The notes beneath the pieces are model-generated. The model had not been told where the DNA came from and did no database searches. It worked only from the letters and a program-made list of their open reading frames with translations. A stretch of 53,479 nt of DNA, from assembly GCA_937965695.1 (NCBI GenBank), contig CALCKW010000067.1, positions 1-53,479 on the forward strand. The letters run 5' to 3'. Position 1 is the first letter of the stretch, and each line of letters opens with the position of its first letter. Below are positions 25,290 through 34,188 of the stretch, piece by piece. The translations under genes were made by a program, and so were the position numbers. The DNA is from an uncultured Granulosicoccaceae bacterium. GTDB lineage: Bacteria > Pseudomonadota > Gammaproteobacteria > CALCKW01.

Positions 25290-26825
25290 ATGAATAGCAA
25301 TGCGGCAGATTGGTTTGTCGATCGTCACGTAGAAGAAGGGCGATCAGATAAAACAGCATTTCGCGAAGCTTGGAGTGGTGGACGCGAGCTAAGTTATGGC
25401 GCCCTAGCAAAACAGAGCGGCAAAGTGATTGAGGCGTTGGCCAATATAGGTATTCGCCGTGAAGAGCGATCAGCGATGTTCGTGCTTGACCAAATTGAGT
25501 TTCCGAGTCTCTTCTGGGGTTCGTTGAAGGCGGGTGTTCAGCCCATCCCGTTGAATACGCTACTGGCTACCGATGTTTACCGCGCCATCCTTGAAGACAG
25601 CCGGGCAGCTATCGCATTTATATCCGCTGAGTTACTCGATGTTGTATTGCCAGCAGCCAAAGACTCGACGCATATTCGTCAGATTGTAGTGATCGGTGGT
25701 GAAGCGCCGGCGGGTACAATCGCTTGGACTGATTTCATGAAAGGCGCCACACCGCAGCCCCCAATAGAGTGTTCTGGTGATGAAGTAGCCTTCTGGTTGT
25801 ATTCATCAGGTTCTACTGGTAGCCCGAAGGGTGCGCGCCATGTACACGATGCCTTGCGAGTCACTTGCGACACCTACGGTAGCCAAGTGCTTGGTATTCG
25901 CGAAGATGACAGCATTTTTTCCGCGGCCAAATTGTTTTTCGCCTATGGCTTTGGTAACGGCATGTCGTTTCCTCAATCAGTCGGTGCGACCACATTACTT
26001 TACAACGCGCGTCCGACTCCAGACTCGGTCACAGCGATCCTCGAACAATACAAGCCTACGATTTTCTGCGGTGTGCCGACACTTTACGCCGCTCTCGTTC
26101 ATCAATGGGAAGTGAAAGGCTCTATACCAGACGCGCCGCTGCGTATTTGCATCTCCGCTGGCGAGGCGTTGCCAGCCGAAATCAGCCGCAAGTGGCAAGC
26201 GATTCAAGGCATTGATATCATGGATGGCGTCGGCTCTACCGAGATGTTGCACATCTTCTTGTCTAACCGCCCTGACGATATTGAATACGGCACCTCTGGC
26301 ACCGCAGTGCCAGGCTATGACATCAGACTGGTGGATGAAAAAGGAAGTGACGTTGCAGAGGGGGAGATTGGCGAGTTGTTGGTGCGCGGCGATTCCGCTG
26401 CAGCGGATTACTGGAATCAGCGAGCCAAGTCGCGTGCAACTTTTGAGGGCGAGTGGACGCGCACGGGTGACAAATACGAAAAAAGCGCAAGCGGCAGAAT
26501 GGTCTACTGCGGTCGTACCGACGATATGTTTAAGGTCTCCGGTATTTGGGTTAGTCCCTTCGAAGTTGAGCAGGCGTTGATGGCGCATCCCGATGTGTTG
26601 GAAGCAGCGGTTGTCGCTCATCGAGATGAAGATGATCTCGAAAAGCCTCGGGCTTATGTTGTGCTCAAAGAAGGACGTGACACGCAAGTGGTGTCAGGCT
26701 TGAAAGATTTTGTCAAAGAACGTATCGGCAAGTGGAAGTACCCGCGTTGGGTGGAAGTCATCGATGAGCTTCCAAAGACCGCAACAGGGAAAATACAGCG
26801 CTTTCGTTTGCGTGAAACGCGCTGA
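25290..26825 (+). CDS. bclA: Benzoate-CoA ligase
   Basis: This 511-residue ANL-superfamily ligase belongs to the benzoate-CoA ligase group and makes benzoyl-CoA, AMP and PPi from benzoate, CoA and ATP. The P-loop 'YSSGSTGSPKG' is at residues 171-181. 'AKLFFAYGFGNGMSFPQSVGATTLL' is characteristic of benzoate/aryl-CoA ligases. 'DGVGSTEMLHIFLSN' is the A5 motif, 'GEWTRTGDKYEKSASGRMVYCGRTDDMFKVSGIWVSPFEVE' spans the A7-A8 hinge, and 'PKTATGKIQRFRLR' has the catalytic lysine. It follows the TRAP genes by 75 bp and precedes the box genes, giving the activation step. Close relatives also take fluorobenzoates or 2-aminobenzoate. Confidence 0.93.
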   Translation: MNSNAADWFVDRHVEEGRSDKTAFREAWSGGRELSYGALAKQSGKVIEALANIGIRREERSAMFVLDQIEFPSLFWGSLKAGVQPIPLNTLLATDVYRAILEDSRAAIAFISAELLDVVLPAAKDSTHIRQIVVIGGEAPAGTIAWTDFMKGATPQPPIECSGDEVAFWLYSSGSTGSPKGARHVHDALRVTCDTYGSQVLGIREDDSIFSAAKLFFAYGFGNGMSFPQSVGATTLLYNARPTPDSVTAILEQYKPTIFCGVPTLYAALVHQWEVKGSIPDAPLRICISAGEALPAEISRKWQAIQGIDIMDGVGSTEMLHIFLSNRPDDIEYGTSGTAVPGYDIRLVDEKGSDVAEGEIGELLVRGDSAAADYWNQRAKSRATFEGEWTRTGDKYEKSASGRMVYCGRTDDMFKVSGIWVSPFEVEQALMAHPDVLEAAVVAHRDEDDLEKPRAYVVLKEGRDTQVVSGLKDFVKERIGKWKYPRWVEVIDELPKTATGKIQRFRLRETR

Positions 26826-26831
26826 GTCAGA

Positions 26832-27632
26832 GTGAATTCGCCTTGGGTTGAATCGGGTCGCCTAGACGTTGGGGCAACATCGCTCGAGTATAAGTGTTTT
26901 GGCCCAGCGCCAGCTGCAGCACCTACTCTAGTGCTTTTACATGAGGGGCTTGGTTGTTCTCAGCTTTGGCGTGACACACCAGCGTCGCTGGCCGGTGCGA
27001 GCGGCTTGGGCGTTTTTGTTTATTCGCGTGCAGGCTACGGCCAGTCAGACTCAACCGTATTGCCTCGTCCTCTGGACTACATGGCACTTGAAGCGATTGA
27101 CGTGCTGCCTGAGCTGCTGGATAGCATAGGTGTGCAGCGAGCGTTATTGATTGGTCACAGTGATGGGGCAACTATTGCAGCGATCCACGCTGGCCGTGTT
27201 GCAGATCCTAGAGTTGAGGGTGTCGTATTGATAGCACCGCATTTTTTCACTGAAGCTGCTGGTCTTGCGGAGATCGCAAAAGCTCGCGATGCCTTTGAAA
27301 CAGGTGATCTACGAGAGAAACTGCGGAAATACCACCGTGACCCCGATATTGCTTTTCTTGGCTGGAATGACGCTTGGCTCAATCCTGATTTTGATGTTTG
27401 TGGTGCGGTGGAAATGCTCGACACTATTTCTGTGCCAGTGCTTGCAGTCCAAGGGCGCGATGATCCGTACGGTACACTTGCGCAAATTGATGTGATTACC
27501 CGTCGTGTTCGCCACGCGCCTGTCTCTACCTTGATTCTCGACGAATGCCAGCATGCGCCTCATCTAGAGCAGGGGCCATTGGTGTTGCCTGCTATTGCTG
27601 CCTTTGCTCGGCAGTGCACCGGCTATGGGTAG
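26832..27632 (+). CDS. Alpha/beta-fold hydrolase in the benzoate cluster
   Basis: This 266-residue alpha/beta hydrolase starts with GTG six bases after the ligase stop. An oxyanion-region motif 'LVLLHEGLGCSQLW' and the nucleophile elbow 'LLIGHSDGATIAAIHAGRV' (serine in GHSDG) are present. The Asp is in 'GRDDPYGTLAQID' and the catalytic His in 'LDECQHAPHLEQG'. Hydrolases of this type recur in bacterial box clusters, where they may hydrolyse aromatic esters, lactones or stray CoA esters; the reaction has not been fixed. The stop overlaps the start of the DUF309 gene by 8 nt. Confidence 0.88.
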   Translation: MNSPWVESGRLDVGATSLEYKCFGPAPAAAPTLVLLHEGLGCSQLWRDTPASLAGASGLGVFVYSRAGYGQSDSTVLPRPLDYMALEAIDVLPELLDSIGVQRALLIGHSDGATIAAIHAGRVADPRVEGVVLIAPHFFTEAAGLAEIAKARDAFETGDLREKLRKYHRDPDIAFLGWNDAWLNPDFDVCGAVEMLDTISVPVLAVQGRDDPYGTLAQIDVITRRVRHAPVSTLILDECQHAPHLEQGPLVLPAIAAFARQCTGYG

Positions 27633-28074
27633 GGCACCGCAAATTTTCTTGCCGGAATACGCCTACATCCCAGGGCAAAACAATCGGCACCCCGAGGATT
27701 CGTTTGATGATATCAGGCGAACAGCGGCGCCGGGTTTAGACGCAAGCCAACTGGCTCGATGTCATGCTTTCTGTGCGGGCTTGCAATATTATCATTCAGG
27801 CTACTACTGGGAGGCGCACGAAGTGCTGGAGCCTGTTTGGATGCACTTGCCAGATGGCGGTGAAGAACGGCTTTTTGTGCAGGGTTTAATCCAGCTCGCA
27901 AACGGACGCTTGAAGCTGCGCATGGGACGGCCAAAGGCTGCGCAGAGACTGGTGGCCAAAGCGCGTGCACTTGTGCCCGTCGATGGGCAAGAATCGATAA
28001 TCATGACAATCAAGGTGTGCGAGGTGCATGCTTGGATTGATGCGCTAGAGACAGATGCTTATTTGGCATTATAA
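27625..28074 (+). CDS. DUF309 domain protein
   Basis: This 149-residue protein contains a DUF309 domain: 'HAFCAGLQYYHSGYYWEAHEVLEPVWMHLPDGGEERLFVQGLIQLANGRLKLRMGRPKAAQRLVAKARALV', with the conserved E-A-H-E helix and the 'L-I-Q-x-A' helix. The family is a small helical domain of unknown biochemical role. The ATG at 27625 overlaps the hydrolase stop (ATGGGTAG), so translation is probably coupled. Its position between ligase/hydrolase genes and boxC suggests an accessory role in benzoyl-CoA metabolism, but nothing in the sequence shows what it does. Confidence 0.85.
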   Translation: MGRAPQIFLPEYAYIPGQNNRHPEDSFDDIRRTAAPGLDASQLARCHAFCAGLQYYHSGYYWEAHEVLEPVWMHLPDGGEERLFVQGLIQLANGRLKLRMGRPKAAQRLVAKARALVPVDGQESIIMTIKVCEVHAWIDALETDAYLAL

Positions 28075-28218
28075 TGCAAAGCAATTAGGGTTTAGTACAG
28101 TTGTGTGTTTGACTTGTTTGTTTTCGAATAAAAATAAGCTTTATTGTGCTAAATAATATGTACTTTTGAATTCGCTCCGCGTATCTTGGTTGTTAAACGC
28201 CAACGGAGAGGGTTTTAT

Positions 28219-29877
28219 ATGTCCCAGTTAATCGACTTTCGAGTTGACCCGAACAACTATCGCCATTGGCACGTTGAATACGATGGCCCTGTGGCGACGT
28301 TGAGCATGGACGTTGACGAAAAGGGCGGGCTGTTTGACGGTTACGAACTCAAACTCAATTCATATGACCTCGGCGTTGATATCGAACTGAACGATGTCGT
28401 GCAACGCATGCGTTTCGAGCATCCGGAGGTGAAAGTCGTTGTCATGCGTTCGGCCAAAGACAACGTTTTTTGTGCCGGCGCCAACATCCGCATGCTAGGT
28501 GGAGCGGCGCACAGCCACAAAGTGAACTTCTGCAAATTCACCAATGAAACCCGCAACGCCTTTGAAGCGGCTGAAGAGGACAGCGGTCAAAATTACATTG
28601 CCGCGGTGAAAGGCGCTTGCGCAGGCGGCGGGTACGAACTTGCTCTGGCTTGCAACCACATCATGCTCACCAACGACAGCACGTCTGCCGTTGGCCTGCC
28701 CGAGGTTCCGCTACTCGCGGTGCTGCCTGGCACGGGTGGACTGACGCGAATTACGGATAAGCGCAAAGTGCGCCGCGATCGCGCTGACATTTTTTGCAGC
28801 ATTGAAGAGGGTGTGAAGGGGCAGCGGGCAAAGGATTGGGGTCTGGTTGATGAGCTAATTCCTAACTCGACGTTCGCTGAGACGGTACAAGAGCGAGCAC
28901 GCGAAATAGCTGCTAGCTCTAAGAAAGCAGATGTCGCATCAGGGATTTTACTCGACCCACTGGAGCGGGTAATTGACGGCGAAACCGTCAGGTGGTCACT
29001 GCTCGACGTTGAGATCGATCGTGCCGGTCGCAAGGCGGTGTTCACGCTTAAGGGTCCTGAAGAAGATGCTCCTGCAGATATGCAGGCTTTTCAGTCACAA
29101 GGTGATCAAGCTTATCTTTTAAAGCTCTGTCGCGAATTTGAAGACGCGATCCTGCACATGCGCCTCAACGAGATGGAAATTGGTCTCTGGGTGATCCGAA
29201 CACAAGGTGATCCGGCGTTGATTGCCGCGCACGATTCGTTGATCGCTGAAAACGCTAACCACTGGCTAGCCAATGAAGTCCGGCACTATTGGAAGCGCAC
29301 ATTAAAACGCCTAGACGTGACATCGCGCTCGCTTGTCGCTTTTGTAGAACACGGTTCTTGCTTTGTCGGTGTACTCGCTGAGATATTATTTTCGGTCGAC
29401 CGAAGCTACATGATGGATGGCGAGTTTGAAGACGATGAACGCTCCCTCGCAACCATAACCCTGAGCAAAGCCAACTTTGGCGCTTATCCCATGGGCAACG
29501 GCTTGACACGCTTGCAAACTCGATTTCTCGGAGAACCGGAACTCGTCGAAACAGCGCAGTCGCATATGGACACCGCGCTTGATGCTGAAGCCGCCGACAA
29601 GATTGGTTTAGTCACCGTTATTCTTGATGATATCGATTGGGAAGATGAGGTGCGTATTTTTGTAGAAGAACGTTCTTCCTTCAGCCCAGATGCCATGACA
29701 GGAATGGAAGCTAATCTGCGTTTTGCGGGTCCAGAGACCATGGAAACACGCATTTTTGGGCGTTTGACCGCTTGGCAGAATTGGATTTTTATTCGACCAA
29801 ATGCCGTGGGTGAAAACGGTGCATTGCAGCGCTATGGCACCGGTGTGCGCGGTGATTTCGATCTGACACGCGTTTAA
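28219..29877 (+). CDS. boxC: 2,3-epoxybenzoyl-CoA dihydrolase (BoxC)
   Basis: This 552-residue crotonase-superfamily enzyme matches BoxC in length and layout. It opens the ring of 2,3-epoxybenzoyl-CoA with two waters, giving 3,4-dehydroadipyl-CoA semialdehyde and formate. The N-terminal crotonase domain includes 'VVMRSAKDNVFCAGANIRMLGG' and 'AAVKGACAGGGYELALACNHIMLTNDSTSAVGLPEVPLLAVLPGTGGLTRI'. A second crotonase-like half follows ('FVEHGSCFVGVLAEILFSVDRSYMM', 'LSKANFGAYPMGNGLTRLQTRF'). The ATG at 28219 is chosen for its GGAGAGG site and the family N terminus 'MSQLIDFRVDPNNYRHW'. About 140 bp of gene-free, AT-rich DNA precede it and could hold a box promoter. Confidence 0.95.
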   Translation: MSQLIDFRVDPNNYRHWHVEYDGPVATLSMDVDEKGGLFDGYELKLNSYDLGVDIELNDVVQRMRFEHPEVKVVVMRSAKDNVFCAGANIRMLGGAAHSHKVNFCKFTNETRNAFEAAEEDSGQNYIAAVKGACAGGGYELALACNHIMLTNDSTSAVGLPEVPLLAVLPGTGGLTRITDKRKVRRDRADIFCSIEEGVKGQRAKDWGLVDELIPNSTFAETVQERAREIAASSKKADVASGILLDPLERVIDGETVRWSLLDVEIDRAGRKAVFTLKGPEEDAPADMQAFQSQGDQAYLLKLCREFEDAILHMRLNEMEIGLWVIRTQGDPALIAAHDSLIAENANHWLANEVRHYWKRTLKRLDVTSRSLVAFVEHGSCFVGVLAEILFSVDRSYMMDGEFEDDERSLATITLSKANFGAYPMGNGLTRLQTRFLGEPELVETAQSHMDTALDAEAADKIGLVTVILDDIDWEDEVRIFVEERSSFSPDAMTGMEANLRFAGPETMETRIFGRLTAWQNWIFIRPNAVGENGALQRYGTGVRGDFDLTRV

Positions 29878-29913
29878 TACTCTCCCGAGAATCAAACCTC
29901 AAGGACACTAAAA

Positions 29914-31365
29914 ATGGCCGATACACTCGACGTCAATTACGACACACGCATCCCCAACAATGTTGGTTTGGGTGACGATCGCAAAGTGCTCAAAGCGCTG
30001 GAGAAGTGGCACCCAGGGTACATCGACTGGTGGAACAAGCTGATCCCGCAGAACTTTCAGGAGTCGATGGTTTACCTTCGTACAGCTGTGAGTGTTGACC
30101 CAAAAGGTTGGGCAAAATTTGACTACGTCAAGATGCCTGAGTACCGCTGGGGAGTGTTGTTAGCACCTGCAGTTCCTGATCGAGTGATCCCCTTCGGTGA
30201 ACATGCTGGTCAACCCGCTTGGCAAGAAGTCCCGGGCGAGTATCGCAATATGCTGAAACGACTGATCGTTATCCAAGGCGATACCGAGCCAGGATCTGTG
30301 GAACAGCAGCGTTTCCTCGGGCTAACAGCGCCGTCGCTCTACGATTTGCGCAATCTGTTTCAGGTAAATGTTGAAGAGGGGCGTCATCTGTGGGCGATGG
30401 TTTATCTGCTGCAGAAATACTTTGGCAAGGATGGTCGCGAAGAAGCAGATGATCTATTGCGCCGTTCATCTGGTTCTGATGAAGCGCCGCGCATGCTCGG
30501 TGCCTTTAATGAAGAAACGCCAGATTGGTTGTCTTTCTTCATGTTTACTTACTTCACCGATCGTGATGGCAAAATGCAGCTCGAGTCATTGGCACAGTCG
30601 GGCTTTGACCCACTGAGTCGAACCTGCCGTTTCATGCTCACCGAAGAGGCGCATCATATGTTTGTCGGTGAGACGGGTGTGGGGCGCACAATACAGGCGA
30701 CTGTTGAGGCAATGAACAAAGCGGGTATCAGTGATCCTAGCGACATTGAAAGCGTGCGTGCCCTGGGTGTGATTGATCTGCCAACTATTCAGAAAAAGCT
30801 CAACCTTCACTACACACTGTCACTGGATTTATTTGGACAAGAAGTCTCGACCAATGCGGCCAACGCCTTCAATGCTGGCATTAAAGGCCGCTTCATGGAG
30901 CATCGTATCGATGACGACCATCGCTTGCAGGACAGTACTTACAAAGTTCGCAACGTGGTAGACGGGCAAATTGTCGAACAAGAAGTGCCGGCACTGACGG
31001 CCATCAACATGCGTCTTCGAGACGACTACGTACGCGATGCTGCAGGTGGCGTGGGTCGCTGGAATAAAGCGATCGAAAAAGCAGGCGTTGATTTTAAACT
31101 CACTGTGCCGCATGAGGCCTTCCACCGTCAGATAGGTGTTTTTGCTGCGATCAAAGCGAGCCCCGACGGCGAAGTCCTTACCGAGGAACAGTGGGAGGCA
31201 AGCAAGAGTGATTGGCTACCCAATGAGGAAGATGGGTTGTTTATTCAATCGCTGATGAAGCCTTGTTTTGAGTCAGGCGAATACGCCAGTTGGATCGCAG
31301 CACCGAAGGTGGGCATTGACAACAAGCCTGGTGATTTCGAATTCGTCAAATTGCACATGGCCTAA
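29914..31365 (+). CDS. boxB: Benzoyl-CoA 2,3-epoxidase, oxygenase subunit (BoxB)
   Basis: This 483-residue class I di-iron oxygenase epoxidises benzoyl-CoA using O2 and electrons from BoxA. Residues at a constant +5 offset match the iron ligands reported for Azoarcus evansii BoxB: Glu125, Glu155 and His158 in 'VEEGRHLWAM', Asp216 in 'FTDRDG', and Glu245 and His248 in 'LTEEAHHMF'. The N terminus 'DTRIPNNVGLGDDRKVLKALEKWHPGYIDWW' is also typical of BoxB. It starts 37 bp after boxC and is followed by boxA in the conserved order C-B-A. It is complete, with all the ligands I checked present. Confidence 0.95.
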   Translation: MADTLDVNYDTRIPNNVGLGDDRKVLKALEKWHPGYIDWWNKLIPQNFQESMVYLRTAVSVDPKGWAKFDYVKMPEYRWGVLLAPAVPDRVIPFGEHAGQPAWQEVPGEYRNMLKRLIVIQGDTEPGSVEQQRFLGLTAPSLYDLRNLFQVNVEEGRHLWAMVYLLQKYFGKDGREEADDLLRRSSGSDEAPRMLGAFNEETPDWLSFFMFTYFTDRDGKMQLESLAQSGFDPLSRTCRFMLTEEAHHMFVGETGVGRTIQATVEAMNKAGISDPSDIESVRALGVIDLPTIQKKLNLHYTLSLDLFGQEVSTNAANAFNAGIKGRFMEHRIDDDHRLQDSTYKVRNVVDGQIVEQEVPALTAINMRLRDDYVRDAAGGVGRWNKAIEKAGVDFKLTVPHEAFHRQIGVFAAIKASPDGEVLTEEQWEASKSDWLPNEEDGLFIQSLMKPCFESGEYASWIAAPKVGIDNKPGDFEFVKLHMA

Positions 31366-31417
31366 GACGAGGCCAAAGCAATGAGTTTTTGTTGACGATG
31401 TACAAGAGGCGTAGCCG

Positions 31418-32617
31418 ATGAAGCAACCGTTTAAGCAGCACCTGATCGATCCGGAAATTTGTATCCGCTGCTATACCTGTGAAATGACCTGCCCAGTACA
31501 GGCTATCGAACACGATGATAACAACGTCATTGTAGATGCGGAGAAGTGTAATTTTTGTATGGATTGCATCCCTGTTTGTCCCACGGGTTCGATCGACGAG
31601 TGGAGAGTTGTCGAGGCAGCTTACACGCTCGACGAGCAATACGGGTGGGACGAATTGCCAGGGCAAGCTGAACTTGAAGTCGGTGAGGCATCAGTTGAAA
31701 CTCAGGACTTAAGCGAGAATGATGATCCCATTGCGGCTCTGTTGGCTGAAGCCCACAAGGGCGCTGGTGGCAAAGCGAAGGCTCCAGCTTCCGCTGCTAA
31801 ACCGACAGTCAACCTGTACAACCTAGGGAATCCAGTGGAAGCGGTCGTGCAAGGTAACTATCGCCTTACAACCGACGGTGGCGACACCGATGTTCGCCAT
31901 ATTATTCTAGATTTTCAAGGCAAGCCATTTCCCGTGCTTGAAGGCCAGTCTATTGGAATAATTGCACCGGGAACTGACGCAGAGGGGAAAGCGCATTTGC
32001 CAAGGTTGTACTCTGTGTCGAGCCCGCGTGATGGAGAACGACCCGGTTATCACAATGTTTCATTGACCGTTAAGCGTGAACCCGACGGGCTTTGCTCAAA
32101 CCACCTTTGTGATCTCAGCATCGGTGATTCCGTTCAAGTGACCGGTCCCTTTGGCGGAACTTTTTTGCTGCCAGCGGATCCTGCTGCGCGGCTGCTGATG
32201 ATTTGCACGGGCACTGGTGCAGCTCCAATGCGAGCTTTTACGATGGCGCGTCAACGCACCGTTGGCCTGCGTGAAGGCGGCATGGTAATGTTCTTTGGTG
32301 CTCGTACCCCAGCGAGCCTTCCTTATTTTGGACCACTCGCTAAAGTGCCGGACAATCTATTGCAAAAGCATCTGGTCTTTAGCCGTCAGCCTGATCAGCC
32401 CAAAGAGTACGTGCAAGATCGCATGCGCGCCGAAGAAGAACTTGTTGCTGAACTGATCCAAGACCCAAATACGCATATCTACATCTGTGGTCTAAAAGGA
32501 ATGGAGCAGGGTGTTGAAGAAGCTCTGACCAATATTGCCGAATCTATTGGACAGCCCTGGCAGGCGATGCGTGACGCGATGCGAGAAGACGGTCGATATC
32601 ACGTGGAAACTTACTAG
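31418..32617 (+). CDS. boxA: Benzoyl-CoA 2,3-epoxidase, reductase subunit (BoxA)
   Basis: This 399-residue iron-sulfur flavoprotein passes electrons from NADPH to BoxB. The N-terminal ferredoxin domain has two 4Fe-4S motifs: Cys15, 18, 21 and 25 ('CIRCYTCEMTCPVQ') and Cys44, 47, 50 and 54 ('CNFCMDCIPVCPTG'). After an alanine/lysine-rich linker (about residues 120-135) comes a ferredoxin-NADP reductase module. It contains 'RLYSVSSPRDGERPG' (FAD), 'GPFGGTFLLP' and 'LLMICTGTGAAPMRAF' (NADP). It starts 52 bp after boxB. Length is typical and no residue is obviously missing. Confidence 0.95.
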   Translation: MKQPFKQHLIDPEICIRCYTCEMTCPVQAIEHDDNNVIVDAEKCNFCMDCIPVCPTGSIDEWRVVEAAYTLDEQYGWDELPGQAELEVGEASVETQDLSENDDPIAALLAEAHKGAGGKAKAPASAAKPTVNLYNLGNPVEAVVQGNYRLTTDGGDTDVRHIILDFQGKPFPVLEGQSIGIIAPGTDAEGKAHLPRLYSVSSPRDGERPGYHNVSLTVKREPDGLCSNHLCDLSIGDSVQVTGPFGGTFLLPADPAARLLMICTGTGAAPMRAFTMARQRTVGLREGGMVMFFGARTPASLPYFGPLAKVPDNLLQKHLVFSRQPDQPKEYVQDRMRAEEELVAELIQDPNTHIYICGLKGMEQGVEEALTNIAESIGQPWQAMRDAMREDGRYHVETY

Positions 32618-32744
32618 TGAGCCGCCGACATAAGGTATTGAGATACTGCCCACGGAATGAGTCGCGATTAGACTCGGGGTTGTGCCTTTCTCAAGCATCG
32701 CAAGAATGGCCGGTACTTACGGTGTTCAACTTGGAAAGTCCCTG

Positions 32745-33218
32745 ATGGAAACTAGGCCTAGCAATACGCACCAACATCCCATAAGAGTCACTTGGGGGGA
32801 TTGTGATCCAGCAAAAATAGCTTACACAGCAAGACTGCCTTGGTTTGCACTCGATGCAATCAATGCTTGGTGGGAAGAACATCTTGGCGGTGATGGTTGG
32901 TTTCAAATGGAGCTCGATCGCAACGTTGGAACGCCTTTTGTGCGCTTGGAAATGGATTTTCTAAACCCCGTCACACCTCGACACACGCTTTTATGCCATG
33001 TATGGCCGGTGTCTCTTGGCACCACCTCCATCGCTTTTAGGGTAGATGCAGAACAAGACGGAAAATTATGTTTCTCATCGCGCTCCGTCAATGTTTTTAC
33101 CAAGGCTGATGCTTTTACCAAGCAAGTGCCTCCCGAAGAAATAAAACAGATGGTTGAACGTGAAATCGCAGCGGCGAATGCAACGATCGAGACGACCGTA
33201 CGCGCCGATGAAAAGTAA
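32745..33218 (+). CDS. 4-hydroxybenzoyl-CoA thioesterase-family protein
   Basis: This 157-residue hot-dog-fold thioesterase has the 4-HBT signature 'TWGDCDPAKIAYTARLPWFALDAINAWW', with the catalytic aspartate in G-D-C-D-P-A as in Pseudomonas 4-hydroxybenzoyl-CoA thioesterase. The ATG at 32745 is preferred because GGAAAG lies six bases upstream; in-frame starts at 32706 and 32682 would only add unconserved residues. In a box operon the enzyme may release CoA from benzoyl-CoA or dead-end products. The stop overlaps the start of the regulator gene by 11 nt. Confidence 0.9.
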   Translation: METRPSNTHQHPIRVTWGDCDPAKIAYTARLPWFALDAINAWWEEHLGGDGWFQMELDRNVGTPFVRLEMDFLNPVTPRHTLLCHVWPVSLGTTSIAFRVDAEQDGKLCFSSRSVNVFTKADAFTKQVPPEEIKQMVEREIAAANATIETTVRADEK

Positions 33219-34122
33219 AGCGATACCACAAACCGCAAAAAATTCTTCGGCACTTGAAGAATCTGTGGCAACGTTAATTCGCCAGGTAGGTGAGCGAATT
33301 CTCGCCGCTCGAAAAGCAAAGAAGTTTTCCAGGCGTGAGTTATCAGAACTCTCGGGTGTATCACCGCGTTATCTCGCTCAACTTGAAGGCGGTGAAGGAA
33401 ATATTTCAATAGGTTTGTTACAACGACTAGCTCTTGTGCTCGGACAGCCCATCGATGAGTTGCTGACCAGTGATGCTCGGCTCAGCGATGAAAAAGAGCG
33501 TCTCTTAGCATCCTTTCGCCGAGCAGATGCTGACACCCGCGCAAATGTGTTGCGTATCTTAAACCCCGATCATTGTCGTGAAAATAAGTCTGAACGCATT
33601 TGTCTTATTGGATTGCGTGGAGCGGGAAAATCCACACTGGGTTCGCGGCTTGCAAAAAAATTGCATGTGCCGTTTATAGAGCTGAACGCCGAGATTGAGC
33701 GCACTGCGGGCATTCCCATTGGGGAGGTGATTGCTCTTTATGGCGAGGAAGGCTACCGAACGCTTGAGGCGGATACCCTCGTTGAAATCACCAACTCGCA
33801 CGAGCGTCTTGTCTTAGCGGTTGCGGGCGGGTTGGTTGATCGTCGGGATACCTTTGCTGACCTACTTGAGAAGTTTCACTGCGTTTGGGTTAAAGCTGAT
33901 CCAACAGAACACATGGAGCGAGTGCGCGCGCAAGGGGATTTACGACCGATGGCCGGTAATCCGCATGCCATGGATCGACTGCGTGAAATCCTCGTTGCTC
34001 GAGAATCTCGTTATGAGCAAGCTGAGTATCACTTAGACACCAGTGGGAAATCGGTCGACGCGTCATTGACCGAACTGCTTGCGTTGATCACATCGAATGA
34101 TATCCTCTCCCATAAGCCTTAG
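33208..34122 (+). CDS. boxR: BoxR/BzdR-type regulator: HTH fused to a shikimate kinase-like domain
   Basis: This 304-residue regulator has an XRE-type helix-turn-helix ('VGERILAARKAKKFSRRELSELSGVSPRYLAQLEGGEGNISIGLLQRLALVLG', residues 27-80), a linker and a shikimate kinase-like domain. The P-loop is 'GLRGAGKST' (135-143), followed by 'YGEEGYRTLEADTL' and 'RPMAGNPHAMDRLREIL'. In Azoarcus BzdR and BoxR this second domain senses benzoyl-CoA and relieves repression of the benzoate genes. The gene is inside the operon and its ATG overlaps the thioesterase gene, so it is likely co-expressed with its targets. The start at 33208 gives the family length. Confidence 0.93.
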   Translation: MKSKAIPQTAKNSSALEESVATLIRQVGERILAARKAKKFSRRELSELSGVSPRYLAQLEGGEGNISIGLLQRLALVLGQPIDELLTSDARLSDEKERLLASFRRADADTRANVLRILNPDHCRENKSERICLIGLRGAGKSTLGSRLAKKLHVPFIELNAEIERTAGIPIGEVIALYGEEGYRTLEADTLVEITNSHERLVLAVAGGLVDRRDTFADLLEKFHCVWVKADPTEHMERVRAQGDLRPMAGNPHAMDRLREILVARESRYEQAEYHLDTSGKSVDASLTELLALITSNDILSHKP

Positions 34123-34188
34123 TTCTCCCGCGCTCCTGTGCGGCCTATTACTCAGAATCCTCAACACCTGTAAAACCAGAGATGTATT

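Noticed and set aside
25995..26687. Antisense open frame of 230 codons inside the benzoate-CoA ligase gene
   Set aside because: The plus strand has a complete ligase with all motifs; the antisense translation has no family features and arises from codon bias.
32903..33409. Antisense open frame across the thioesterase and boxR genes
   Set aside because: It spans two overlapping, well-supported genes on the other strand and resembles no protein family.
33208..34122. Shikimate kinase (aroK) as the function of the BoxR gene
   Set aside because: The kinase-like domain is fused to an N-terminal helix-turn-helix and sits in a box operon, the known BzdR/BoxR architecture, so a metabolic kinase is unlikely.
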